Below are positions 19,650-29,109 of a stretch of DNA of 36,556 bases, piece by piece. Where the stretch lies: the NCBI GenBank assembly GCA_021464525.1, contig JADRCO010000350.1:1-36556 (forward strand). The letters are read 5' to 3'. This DNA is from Rhizophagus sp. LPA8_4_AMF (Eukaryota > Glomeromycota > Glomeromycetes > Glomerales > Glomeraceae). Within the stretch, counting starts at the first letter, position 1; each line of letters begins with the position of its first letter. A program made the translations under genes and the position numbers. The notes beneath the pieces were generated by a model that had not been told where the DNA came from, searched no databases, and was given only the letters and a program-made list of their open reading frames with translations.

Positions 19650-20068
19650 GTTAAATATAATTATTTTTAAATATTAAAGATAAAAAAGTATTATATTTTA
19701 CTAAATTTACAATTAAATTAAAATCTAATTATCTTTTATTTATGTTATATAAAAATTACTTTATATTATATTTTAATAAATATTAAAATTAGAAAATAAA
19801 ATTATTATTATTAGAAAAATAAATTTAGTATAAATTTTAGAAAATTGCTAAAGTTCACCAGTGATGATTGCCACCATACTAATATTATGATGTATTTTTG
19901 GCCAGAATTAAAAATCTAATAAAATATTGGTCAGCATTACATCATAAATTTACTACTGATAACTATTGCCACTGGTAATATTTAGTAACACCCTAAATTT
20001 TATTAAATTTAAATTATTAGTTAGCTAAAAAGAGTTAAAATTTTTGAAAAATATTTCTAAAATAAGTA
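19650..20068. repeat. AT-rich segment paralogous to 2931-3250
   Basis: Same order and orientation of sequence blocks as at 2931-3250, but interrupted by the 154-bp MITE at 19840-19993. The second MITE starts at 20069, where similarity to the first copy also breaks. The two copies are therefore an interrupted and a clean version of one older repeat. Confidence 0.6.
19840..19993 (+). mobile_element. MULE-type MITE with 9-bp target duplication
   Basis: taaatttta occurs at 19831-19839 and again at 19994-20002, exactly flanking a 154-bp segment with imperfect inverted ends (gaaaattgctaaagttcacc against gggtgttactaaatattacc on the other strand). The paralogous sequence at 3145-3165 has the same flanks with taaatttta only once (3149-3157), i.e. 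an empty site. A 9-bp duplication points to Mutator-like transposition. A reverse-oriented sister copy is at 3372-3493. Confidence 0.85.
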
Positions 20069-20320
20069 CTATATATCACAGGCCACAGTACTTTAACCCC
20101 TAGGTATTTTGCAAATTTCAAAGGTATGACCCTGTACCTCCCCTATTATGTGAATTTTTACTATTAATAGAAGGTGTTTAAAACATAAAATTATTAAGTT
20201 ACTGTCATACACCATACCTAAGATATTTGTTGGATTATTTAAATAATAAAACCAATGGAGAATGTGACTTCTTTTTTGAGAGATACTATACATAGGGATA
20301 TTGTGGCCCGTGATATATGG
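20069..20320. mobile_element. MITE with 22-bp ends, TA duplication
   Basis: ctatatatcacaggccacag (from 20069) and the reverse complement of the right end, ccatatatcacgggccacaa, differ at three positions. TA flanks the element at 20067-20068 and 20321-20322. The 252-bp interior holds a 66-codon minus-strand open run that shows no motif and is probably chance. Probably a Tc1/mariner-type non-autonomous element. Confidence 0.75.
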
Positions 20321-20340
20321 TAATTTTTGAGGATTTTATC

Positions 20341-20500
20341 AAAAAAAAAAAAAAATAAATTTTATAAGAAAAAAATATGGATTTTATTAAGAAAAAATGT
20401 GAATCTTATTAAAAAAAAATGGATCTTATTAAGAAAAAAATGGGAAACTTATTAAAAAAAATGGAGATCTTATTAAGAAAAAAAATGGTAAAAAAAAATG
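20341..20500. repeat. A-rich tandem repeat, atggatcttattaagaaaaa unit
   Basis: About five irregular copies of a 20-25-bp unit with variable A-run length. The unit can be read as MDLIKKK, but changes in A-run length shift the frame from copy to copy. It directly abuts the MITE at 20320. Confidence 0.75.
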
Positions 20501-20519
20501 TAAAGAAAAGGTGATTTTT

Positions 20520-21285
20520 TTAAAAAACGAATTTTATTTCTTTATATATTTTATTAAATTTTTAATAATGAGTTTTTTTTTTAATTCTGCAATGCATGAT
20601 GATGTTTATTAGAGTTAATGTTTTATATTTAAATATAAAAAGCTATCTATTATTATTAATAAAACCACCATCTGTTATTCCAAAGAGACCTACTTATATG
20701 CACTATTGGTAGATATTATTCCTGCATAGTAAGAATGCATCAAAGCAGACTATTTTAGAGAAACCTTTCTATAATCTAAAGGATTAATAATGAGTTTAAC
20801 TAATTTATTTATTAATTTTTATTAAAAATATTTTTATTAATATTTTTATAGGATATTGGTATAATTATATAATTACTATTTAATTTTCAATAATTCAAGA
20901 TTGTTTATTTGCAAAAAACAAATGTATATTTACTACTTAATACAATAATATTCATAAATCTAAAATTTTTAGTTTAAAAATATTATATAGATTTGATATT
21001 TAATTATTCTTATTATACTCCTATTATAGTAAATTATGATGTTATACATTTTACAAAGTTAATTAACATAAATATATATAATAAATATGATATTTTATGT
21101 ATCAGTCTTTTAGATTAATGTAACTTGCAAAAGGTTATGTTAACAAAAATGTATGATATACTATAGTAATATTCAATTAGATATAAATGTAATTTATTGT
21201 TTAATATCAGTATATTTATACAATTAATATGAATAAAAAATATGATTAATGAATAAGTATCTTTTCAATATTAAGTATCTTAAAC
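20520..21285. other. AT-rich stretch, nothing certain
   Basis: Only a short block near 20660-20750 (reading KPPSVIPKRPTYMHYW on the plus strand) departs from A/T-rich noise. It could be a small exon or element relic. Confidence 0.35.
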
Positions 21286-21289
21286 TAAC

Positions 21290-21830
21290 TTGAATTTTTC
21301 TTTTATAAGAAATATATGTAACAATTTTACGAGGTTACAATATAATTTGATGTTTATGGTAAGGGTTTATACGAAAACAAGGGTTTCCTTTATTAATAAT
21401 AAATGTAGTGTAATCAATTTCGTAAAAGAAAAACTAATAAACCAATATACAAATAAAATCATAAAAAAATAACAATATTGCTCACTCGGCGATCTGCAAT
21501 ATCAACAATACGAAAATTATCAGTAAAAAAACAACTAAATCTATCTAATAAATCAAACCAAAGATTCTCGTCCCTTTTCACATCGTCCAGCCATTCTATA
21601 TATATTAATTCTTTTGTGAGTATAACTTATACTAAGTATAAGTTTATCCAAAGTATCTAGGTATACGAGTTATCATAAGTATATTGGTTATCCTAAGTAT
21701 ACCAACAAATTGCCGATCATCATGATTAGGTCAATCATTAACCACATGATAATATAATATAATAAAATTGATCCTTCTTTAACTGTACCGTTATTCAACA
21801 TTCTTTGATACATTTCTTCCTTGATTTATA
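21290..21830. other. Intergenic stretch with a cluster of agtata palindromes
   Basis: cttatac (21626-21632) pairs with gtataag (21636-21642) around three bases. Further copies of aagtat and gtata follow to about 21705 (tatcataagtata and tatcctaagtata). Two 60-codon open runs on the plus strand (21290-21472, 21478-21660) show no motif and I do not call them genes. Confidence 0.4.
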
Positions 21831-21835
21831 TCTGA

Positions 21836-22549
21836 CTTCTTCATCCCCCATTCATCCATTCCATATTCAGTTTCTTCATATCGTTATCTGTTAGTAATAA
21901 ATTTATTCCATGGTCTGTAGAGTTTAATATGATCCTTTAAAAAAGGTTTGACTTAATGCTTTTCTTAATAAAATATTGTAATGGATATGCTGCTACATAA
22001 ATTTCAGAGCATCCACCTTTGGACATCTATAATATAACTGCTCTAATAACATATAACCTTCTTCTTCATCCCCTATTCATCCATTCCATATTCAGTTTCT
22101 TCATATCGTTGTCTGTTAGTAATAGATTTATTCTATGGTCTGCGCCTGTTTACTGTAGAGTTTTAATATGATCCTTTAAAAAAGGTTTACTTAGTGCTTT
22201 TCTTAATAAAATATTGTAATGGATATGCTGCTACATAAATTTCAGAGCATCCACCTTTGGACATCTATAATATAACTGCTCTAATAACATATAACCTTCT
22301 TCTTCATCCCCTATTCATCCATTCCATATTCAGTTTCTTCATATCGTTGTCTGTTAGTAATAGATTTATTCTATGGTCTGCGCCTGTTTACTGTAGAGTT
22401 TTAATATGATCCTTTAAAAAAGGTTTACTTAGTGCTTTTCTTAATAAAATATTGTAATGGATATGCTGCTATATAAATTTCAGAGCATCCACCTTTGGCC
22501 ATCTATGATATAAATTCTCTTGTTGTTGCTCTAATAACATATAACCTGG
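21836..22549 (-). repeat. Large tandem triplication, unit 225-251 bp
   Basis: Three units start at cttcttcatcccc: 21836, 22061 and 22299. Copies 2 and 3 are nearly identical over about 200 bp; copy 1 lacks roughly 13 bp (cgcctgtttactg) and has scattered changes. Copy 3 carries a 12-bp insertion near its end. On the minus strand the unit reads GYMLLEQLYYRCPKVDALKF, then HIHYNILLRKALSKPFFKGS, so the amplified DNA was part of a minus-strand gene. In-frame stops show it is dead. Near identity of copies 2 and 3 means the last duplication is recent, or an assembly artefact. Confidence 0.85.
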
Positions 22550-22592
22550 CAGAAATCATTACTTGTTACGCTGATGATTATCAAAATGAAGT

Positions 22593-22799
22593 TTAATTCA
22601 CCAATCCCACCTTAACAATATGAGAACGTCCAACAAAACATTTCAACTCTAATTCTAGTTTAATAAGTTTAACAATATGGGAATGTTCAACTAAACATTT
22701 CAACTCTAATTCTAGTTTAATAAGTTTAACAATATGGGAACGTCCAACTAAACATTTCAACTCTACTTCTAGTTTTGTTAGACTTCCCTTTTCCCTCAT
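22593..22799 (-). pseudogene. Coding relic with three 19-residue repeats
   Basis: The minus strand is open for 68 codons from ATG at 22799. It contains three copies of a 57-bp unit (22614-22670, 22671-22727, 22728-22785) encoding KLIKLELELKCLVEHSHIV and close variants (GRSHIV in two). The alternating leucines suggest an amphipathic helix in each unit. It lies just upstream, in minus-strand sense, of the large triplication, so both repeats may have arisen in the same gene. The start codon may be accidental. No family is recognised. Confidence 0.45.
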
Positions 22800-22802
22800 A
22801 CA

Positions 22803-23130
22803 AGGTCTTAGGAGAAATCAAAGTCGTGTTATACTAGAAAAATGATCAATTTATCAGAGTTTTTTTCCAAAAATTTTTCACTGACAGGGATGTAAGTTGA
22901 TATTTGAAAAGATTAATGTAACTTAAAATTTAATTATCTACTGTCGACTTGAAGAATAGGTTTATAAATATTTTTTTTTTTTAAATTACGTGTTCGCATC
23001 TCGTAAGTTTTCTATCATACTATTTTCAGCTGAAAACCCAAATTAATAGTTAATATTACCTGTTAAGGTTTCGCTCTGTGATACAAGTATATAAATAATA
23101 GGATTTGCCCCATAAAATTTTTAGACGGAA
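22803..23130. other. Intergenic stretch, nothing recognised
   Basis: Short poly-T tract near 22970-22982. A phrase near 23065 (tttcgctctgtgatacaagt) resembles ttcgctccgtgaattgtgatacaagt near 12963, which may be an old shared repeat. Confidence 0.35.
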
Positions 23131-23260
23131 TTTCTGTTATAAAAATGTTTCCCGCGATAGCCCCGTTTTTTGACGGTGGCGATGTTCTATGTTTTTAAGG
23201 AGTTTTTATCAACTGTTCATATGTGAGTGCCAAAGATCACATCACAAGTGGGCTGAGACC
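23131..23260 (+). pseudogene. Fragment related to the OB-like family at 14080
   Basis: The plus strand reads KMFPAIAPFFDGGDVLCF, a TAA, then GVFINCSYVSAKDHITSG. FDGGDVLCF-x-GVFINC lines up with FE-x-GDVMFLRGKFVAC in the gene relic at 14260-14330, including spacing. Only about 40 codons are readable, so the relationship is likely but not certain. Confidence 0.35.
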
Positions 23261-23264
23261 GATG

Positions 23265-24185
23265 TTTTTAATTTTCACCTTTAACAATTGATATGAAATA
23301 TGTTATTTCAAAAGTATTTCTTTTCGGTTTATGATAAAAAGATAGATATATTTTGATTTTGAGACTTAATATTCTGAATTAATTTTTACATATTTCCCGT
23401 TTTTTTTACATATAAACATAATACACATCTTAGAAATTTTAACACAAAATAATAAATTTACAAAATTACTTTTTTTAAAAAATCTCTTTTTTCGAATGAA
23501 TTTTGACTACCAAATCCTTTTAAACTTAATTAAATTGTTAAAATTAACATACTGTATATAAAAATATATTTAAATGAAAATTTATTTCTTTATCCTTACT
23601 TTACTGTAAGCCCTTCCAGAAATATAACTATATTCAAATGAACATTTTCATGACCAACAGGAGAACTAATAGTGTAGAATTATTTTTAATAATGACTTAA
23701 TTAGCGTAATTAACGTAATAGTTTATAAAGTATATTATTTATTGATCAAAATTATGTTCGTTTTGTTAACAATACAACTAGAAAAACGAAATAATGAGGT
23801 ATAATTTCAAATCCAAAACAATGTACTTTAATAGTTGTTTAAAGGCAATGTATTTATTAATAACTATTGAGGATTGGACAACAACGAAGGGTGTATGTCA
23901 CGTATAGTTGAGCGAAAGTCTTTCGCAAAGGCAATGAATTTTTTAGAAAAAAAGTGTCAATTATATTATAACCATTTTTAGAATAGGACTAGGGTATATA
24001 TTCGCAAGGAAATAGTTCACTTTAGTCTTTTAGTGCTATGACTGCTATCATTATTCAATATTCATGAAGGTTAATGGTACAAAGTTGCTGGTGGAAAGGT
24101 CTTTAGATTCACATACCGAAATTTAAAATAATGTGCGATAGTTTTGAAAATTAGGAGTTTCATATCAGTAATTATGTAATATACA
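23265..24185. other. AT-rich stretch with one small hairpin
   Basis: gcgaaag (23912-23918) and ctttcgc (23920-23926) form a 7-bp palindrome around one base. Otherwise the frames are closed and no repeat ends are seen. Confidence 0.4.
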
Positions 24186-24189
24186 TAAG

Positions 24190-24200
24190 TATATAAAGGG
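24190..24200 (+). promoter_or_regulatory. TATA box before the second family fragment
   Basis: tatataaaggg is followed after about 30 bp by a C/T-rich stretch (cttccgcatttgtcctctta), as at 16787. It would drive the fragment at 24310. Confidence 0.4.
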
Positions 24201-24309
24201 ACGAAAAAGAAAAATCTTCCGCATTTGTCCTCTTAATTTTTCACAACATAGAAATTTTTTTGTTAGTATCATCAAATTGATTTTGTATTCAAGATCAATA
24301 TCATCCTTT

Positions 24310-24480
24310 CGGAACCTATAATATTATGGAAAAAAATTGGATATAATGAAATATGTAGTGATATGAATGATTTGGTTATAGAGGAAACCTTACTTGTGTT
24401 TTTCCTTCAAATTCACCAAATAATTGGGTGTGCTATAGTATCGATATTGTAACTGAGAGGCTACAAGGACTAATTAAATC
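24310..24480 (+). pseudogene. Second fragment of the 16.9-kb family
   Basis: ILWKKIGYNEICSDMNDLVI (from about 24320) followed by NSPNNWVCYSIDIVTERLQG matches LWKEIGYNEICSNINELVV and PNDWVCSSTNVVVGKL at 17570-17700 residue by residue, with DNA identity also evident. A frameshift lies between the two halves. Upstream exons present in the other copy are missing, although a promoter-like region remains directly ahead, so the copy has an internal deletion or is a chimera. Confidence 0.6.
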
Positions 24481-24529
24481 ACGAATTAAAATCATTGGAG
24501 GATCATGATTGAATTCTTTCAAGGTAGTT

Positions 24530-24690
24530 CTGATATCAGGGAAAAACGAAAAAAAAGGCCCAAGGGAAACCGCATATACTATATGATAAGCATATGCAAA
24601 ACGTTATGCTACTCAAGCTGCGATACAAACTTCCTCTAATCGTTATGATGCGACTACCGCTCCGACGACGGGAGTTTAAAATGTAATTAA
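24530..24690 (+). pseudogene. Ala/Thr/Ser-rich coding relic
   Basis: One plus-strand frame reads KNEKKGPRETAYTI, stops, then AYAKRYATQAAIQTSSNRYD and ATTAPTTGV before TAA. The bias to Ala, Thr and Ser in A/T-rich surroundings suggests selection on protein. It follows the family fragment directly. Family unknown. Confidence 0.3.
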
Positions 24691-25092
24691 AATGTTAAAA
24701 CTGGTAGGATGAAAAAAAGTAGATCAAAATTTCAAAAAAACCTAAGAACGTAAAAAATAAATTGACATCAAGCGTGATTCGATAAATTAAAAGAATTTTT
24801 ATAATAAATTTGAATGATGAATTTTCTTATGCTTTGTCCAATATTTAAAATTTTAATTTTATTAATGAATAAATAATGAATGAATATAAAAATTAATCGA
24901 TTTAAATAAATTTTATTATGTTCAAAATTATGATCGCTAATCTAAACTTCAAATCCAACTTTCTAATATATATAACGTATTTACACAAATTTGATATTAA
25001 TAAGAATAAATTTCAAATGAAAATAAATGTATTATGGATTGCAAAATTATAAATCTTCATTACAATAACCTATCTCCAATTTTAAAGTTATT

Positions 25093-25239
25093 ATGCCATA
25101 TCAACCAACTGATCCTATTACGGCAAAAGCTAGTATTATGAGATTACTAAAGCAAGCACAAAAATTCGCTCTAATACTAATATGCGCTAATGCTGACGCT
25201 TATTCATGTATTTGTTATAATTGCTTTTTTTGCAAGTAA
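25093..25239 (+). CDS. Small hypothetical ORF, 48 codons, Cys-rich end
   Basis: ATG at 25093 opens MPYQPTDPITAKASIMRLLK followed by QAQKFALILICANADAYSC and ICYNCFFCK, ending TAA at 25237-25239. Four cysteines fall in the last ten residues (CICYNCFFC), and the amino-acid mix is less A/T-driven than its surroundings. It may be an exon of a larger gene or a short peptide gene; there is no promoter evidence and no homologue known to me. About 330 bp of A/T-rich, featureless DNA separates it from the relic upstream. Confidence 0.25.
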   Translation: MPYQPTDPITAKASIMRLLKQAQKFALILICANADAYSCICYNCFFCK

Positions 25240-25259
25240 ACTAGTATAAGTTCTAAGTC

Positions 25260-25287
25260 TAATTTCACAAGCACGAGTGTGAAATTA
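25260..25287. repeat. Perfect 10-bp hairpin
   Basis: taatttcaca (25260-25269) and tgtgaaatta (25278-25287) are perfect inverted copies around an 8-base loop. A second small inverted repeat, cgccta/taggcg, lies at 25330-25347. No function is evident. Confidence 0.6.
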
Positions 25288-25289
25288 TG

Positions 25290-25700
25290 ATTAGAAAGGA
25301 TGAGTGACCTGGGTGTAATAAATGCATTTCGCCTAGGTACGTAGGCGCTAAGCTTTTGATATCATCAACGGAATATTACCTTTTGTTGTAAATAGCTTTT
25401 TTAATTTGAGAGAATACTTCAAATTTTTTAGGGTTAACGTAATGATAATGTTGAACGAAGAATTTGATCCCAGGAGTTAAACCGTTGATAGGAATATGAT
25501 ATAGAATATGACATAGAACACAAAAGAATATCCCATTAAGTCCTGAGAATAAAACCAAAATAAATAAATGTGTAAATATAAAATATGGGTAATTGATTAA
25601 CCTTGAAATATATTATTTACCTGCTTAATTGCAATTGAATATCAAATTATCAGATAATCCTTTTATTATAAAAACTTCTTGACATGCCCATTGAGTTCCC
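25290..25700 (-). pseudogene. Unrecognised two-exon relic
   Basis: On the minus strand an upstream exon reads QWACQEVFIIKGLSDNLIF and NCN, and is followed by a donor gtaaat (25619 downward) and an acceptor ttctcag near 25548. The next exon reads LNGIFFCVLCHILYHIPING, LTPGIKFFVQHYHYVNPKKF and EVFSQIKKAIYNKR. After a TAA the same frame continues YSVDDIKSLAPTYLGEMHLL. The intron signals and 60-codon open exon look genuine. The hydrophobic LNGIFFCVLCHILYHI could be a membrane segment. I do not recognise the family. Confidence 0.4.
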
Positions 25701-25719
25701 CCAGAAAGTAGGAACTCCC

Positions 25720-27300
25720 AGGACAAAAAATTCACCGTAAAGTCACGTGATTATTCATATCGTTTGATATTTTCGGTTGTCAGTAAGATATCCGGCACAA
25801 TCACTTTAATTTAGGCTATCCCTGTTCATTATCATATTGTTCCTAAAGTTTTAATATATTAGTTAGAACGTACGTTAACTAAATAAATATTAATACATAC
25901 TTATTAAAATCTACAAACTTTAAAAAAGTTGAGCAAGGTTGCGAGCTTGTCGTGGTATTTAGAGGAGAATAATGAAGCTAGGAATATTTGTTAATCGAAG
26001 ATTGTTAATAGAATGAACTAGCGTGTTATTTATCAAAGATGATTTTTTTTTCATACTTTAAATATTCTAGATCCATGTTCATGTTTCCACACCCAGGCAT
26101 CGTAGGCATAAGAGATAACTGCGGATGAAATGCATGTGACATAAATCCACAAACCGGGGTTCAAATCATTAGATTTTGATATTTTGAGAGCTGAGATTAA
26201 TTTAAATATTAATAAAAAATTGTACCGGTTTTGATTTATTTGGGATCAGAAGATAAAGGATCAGAGATTAAGTCGGTATTACCTGTTATACCAATTCCAA
26301 TCACTGTCAGTTATTGTATAAATATTATGATCTGGCGATATAATAATTATGATAGATATAAAAGCGCATAAAGAAAAATAACGAAATATAATTAGAATGC
26401 GTATCCTCTTCTTTATCAAACTTCTTTATCAAACGATCACTAGTCTACAGATTATTAATAATCAAATGATTTAAGCATTGGTTTAATAAAGATAACCTTC
26501 AACTTATAAAAACGAACTACCTTTTTAACGATGTGTATCAAGTTCGGAGAACACCCCCGATATATTAAATCCTAAAAAATAATAATAAAATAAAATATGT
26601 GTAAATATAAACTTTCTAATTTTCGCTTAGTCTCTTTTGAGCTTAGTGTTTTTTTTATACAAAAAATTTCGATAAAGTAAATTCGGCTCTTTTTTTTCGT
26701 CCAAAAATCAAACTATCATGTATTCTCTCTCTTTTTATTAATAAGCATTATTTATTTTCTTTTTTTTCATATGAATTTTATGACTAGTGGTTGGTGATAA
26801 AGCGAGTTTGCGCCTTTTTTTTAAAAAAAAAGGAATAAAAGAATGGTCGGTAAATTGATATTTCCTGTTGATAGGGATACCATCACTTGTCAGATATTAA
26901 GATAAATAATAGAGTTCAAATATCGGCAAGATAACGAACTGTTTTAGAGAATCTGCATACTCAGCATTCATTCTACATACACCCTGCATATTTTGCACAA
27001 GAAAAGCTTAGCTGTCAGAAGATAATTTCTCTAATTGTATGCGAATCCGTGTGACAAATCACAAATAAAGTTATATTCTCAGACTCGATTGTTGTTTTTG
27101 AATAAAAGATGGTAGATGACTAACGTCAATATGCATTAGGGAGTTTTCCAAAAGGCATAAATCAAGTTTTCGTGTGAAAATATTTTTTATGTTGCCCGTA
27201 AAGGAATAAATCTTCCTTATCTACTCATCAAGTCTGCAGGAGAAAATGTTTCACTAGTAAATAAATGAATAAATGGATATTTTATACAGGTTGGCGCAGC
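25720..27300. other. Long stretch with no recognisable gene
   Basis: Closed frames throughout. A CACGTG site lies near 25743 and a tandem cttctttatcaaa pair at about 26408-26435. A ggggttcaaatc near 26155 resembles a tRNA B-box but no tRNA fold is possible there. The T-rich stretch 26640-26840 has no clear structure. Confidence 0.4.
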
Positions 27301-27304
27301 GATA

Positions 27305-27322
27305 TGCATATATATATATGCA
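27305..27322. repeat. 18-bp perfect palindrome tgcatatatatatatgca
   Basis: Self-complementary over its full length, 20 bp upstream of a TATA-like sequence. Could extrude as a small cruciform or be a chance AT-rich palindrome. Confidence 0.6.
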
Positions 27323-27344
27323 GCGTAAATTTCAAGAAAAACGC

Positions 27345-27353
27345 TATATAAAA
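27345..27353 (+). promoter_or_regulatory. TATA-like box upstream of the Argonaute relic
   Basis: tatataaaa is followed by an A/C-rich leader (caaacaaataaacaaaacaa), as often seen in fungal 5' untranslated regions, and the coding relic begins at about 27534. Since the relic starts in the middle of the Argonaute protein, this box cannot be its original promoter. Confidence 0.3.
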
Positions 27354-27533
27354 TTATATACATTTAAAACAAAACAAACAAATAAACAAAACAACCGTTC
27401 ATACATACATACAACATAAATTTTTAAACTCTATTTACATTTTAAACAAGAAGAAACATATAAACTTTTAAGTGAACTCTAATTATTTATTTACGTTTAT
27501 TAAAACAAAGCAACTACTTTTTAACTTTCTGTC

Positions 27534-27866
27534 ATGCGAGATACCATGAAGAAATATTACGAGGTTTCGAAGCTTGGATTTAAACAATATTGCGCTAATA
27601 TTTGTTCGTCTCAAATTGGTGAAAAGATTTCTTTCATTAATGATAAAAAAATTTTTAAACATTATATCATGCATAATATGCATATTATGCATATTATGCA
27701 TGAATTTATTATAACAAAATATATTTAGATTAAAATTTTGATTTTAAAGTTTGGCTTAAATGCCTAATTGATGGGTGCTGATGTTACTCATCCTGCTTTT
27801 GGTGTTCTTGTTAGATTTTATGAATTTTGCTATAGATATCGTGATTCACAAAAGATTTACCGTACT
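27534..27866 (+). pseudogene. Argonaute (MID-PIWI) pseudogene fragment
   Basis: Argonautes bind small RNAs and, through the DEDH residues of the PIWI domain, cut target RNA. Here one frame reads YYEVSKLGFKQYCANICSSQ, where QYCAN-[IV]-C is the conserved block before the PIWI core. After a frame change and a 9-bp repeat, LKFGLNA, a TAA, then LMGADVTHPAFGVLV (27768-27812) gives the G-x-N and GADVTHP motif, with the first catalytic Asp at codon 27780-27782. FYEFCYRYRDSQKIYR follows and may be the remains of the FYRDG region after an internal deletion, then TAA. Roughly 100 of about 900 residues remain, with stops and frame changes. I see no PAZ or N-domain sequence nearby. Argonaute genes are known to be expanded in Rhizophagus, which fits. 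Confidence 0.7.
27669..27701. repeat. 9-bp tandem repeat of ATGCAT
   Basis: atgcat occurs at 27669, 27678, 27687 and 27696, a period of nine bases (atgcatatt). It inserts a Met-His-x triplet series (HNMHIMHIMH) into the Argonaute relic frame, and since atgcat is a palindrome the run is open on both strands. Confidence 0.8.
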
Positions 27867-28170
27867 TAAATTTCCTGTAGTTTTAGTTTCCGTCACAATT
27901 TTTTTTTTTTTACTAATTAACCTCCAATGTAAAATATATATTGTACAAATTAATTATGAGATCAATAGTGATAATAAAGATAAAATTTTATAAATCAATA
28001 ATTCTTTTAGCTGGTATACTTTTCTTGGTGCTTTTTTTTAAGGTATAAATAGTGAAATGCGCGAACACTTCAAGGGTGGATCAATTATAAATACCCAACT
28101 TTTTTGAATTCTGTTCTTCTTAGTATTTCTAGGTCATTTTCGACCCAGCCCATGTTTCTTCATAATGAGT

Positions 28171-28600
28171 AACCAAAGTTGCATTGGTGTCATATGTACA
28201 GTTTGATTTTGAAATTTTGTTGGAGAACGATATAAAGTAAGTAAATAAGAGGTAAAGAGCGTAAAGAGTGTAAAGAGTGTTCGAGATAGTAAGGTAAAAG
28301 GGAAGAGTGTGATTATTATCGGAATGAAACCAAAGTTGCATTGGTGTCATATGTCCAGTTTGAAATTTTATTGGAGAACGATATAAAGTAAGTAAATAAG
28401 AGGTAAAGAGCGTAAGGAGTGTAAAGAGTGTTCGAGATAGTAAAGTAAAAGGGAATAGTGTGATTATTATCGGAAGGAAGATAAAGAGCGTAAAGAACGT
28501 AAAGAGCGTTCGAGATGGCAAGGTAAAGGTAATTATTAGAAGGAAAAAGTGATAGGCGGAAGCTAAAGAGCGTAAGGAATGTAAAGAAAAGTAATTATTA
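28171..28600 (+). repeat. 157-bp tandem duplication with nested taaagagcg repeats
   Basis: A unit starting aaccaaagttgcattggtgt begins at 28171 and again at 28328 with few changes. Each contains a run of taaagagcg/taaagagtg words followed by gttcgagat. That inner block recurs further at about 28486 and, shortened, at 28563. The plus strand is very purine-rich. The 130-codon minus-strand open run across this region (28129-28521) is low-complexity Leu/Phe/Thr and is best explained as a by-product of the purine bias. Confidence 0.8.
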
Positions 28601-29105
28601 GAAGGAAACTAGAGAAGATTAAGTAACATGGATAAAGGGCTAGATGATTAGGCAATAGAGTAAGGGGGGTTAAAAAGGAAGGAAATTAGGAAGAAGAGGG
28701 TCGACCTTTTTAGCGGTCGTTGAGCGCTTTAGATGAGATAGAAAGAAAGTAGCTTTAGTTTAAATCAAATTCGGATGGGTAAAAGTAGTTAGGGTTAAAG
28801 GTAGTTAAGATTAGAGAAAGGATTAAAGTTAAGTAGGATTGTTAGGATCAGGTAGAAGAATTAATGAGAGTATGTATGTGGATATACCAATAAACTTTGA
28901 TATTCCAAGTTGGAATTGTTGACAGATTTACAGTGAAAGGAATCTCAAAATTACGATATTTTCGAGTTGTGATAAATAATGTGAATGAATAAATCAAATT
29001 TCTATTTCTTTCATGTATAAATAATCGTGAATTGATTTTTATGAGTTGTATTATAAGATTTTTTCTGTACATTTTTTTTTATAAAAAAAAAGAGTAAAAA
29101 AATTC
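28601..29105. other. Purine-rich tail of the satellite, then A/T-rich DNA
   Basis: G/A-rich words (gaaggaaa, gattaag, gtagttaggg) continue to about 28860 without clear periodicity, then composition returns to A/T-rich. No gene is seen; the 74-codon minus-strand open run at 28848-29072 has no motif. Confidence 0.4.
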
Positions 29106-29109
29106 GCAT

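Noticed and set aside
20093-20293. 66-codon minus-strand ORF
   Set aside because: Lies wholly inside a 252-bp MITE and has no motif.
22886-22894. hAT end suggested by cagggatgt
   Set aside because: No matching inverse end, no subterminal repeats and no target duplication were found.
26097-26175. tRNA gene suggested by ggggttcaaatc
   Set aside because: The flanking bases cannot form a T-stem, and no A-box or acceptor stem is found at the right distance.
28129-28521. 130-codon minus-strand ORF rich in Leu, Phe and Thr
   Set aside because: It is read from the complement of a purine-rich tandem satellite and repeats with it; no independent coding evidence.
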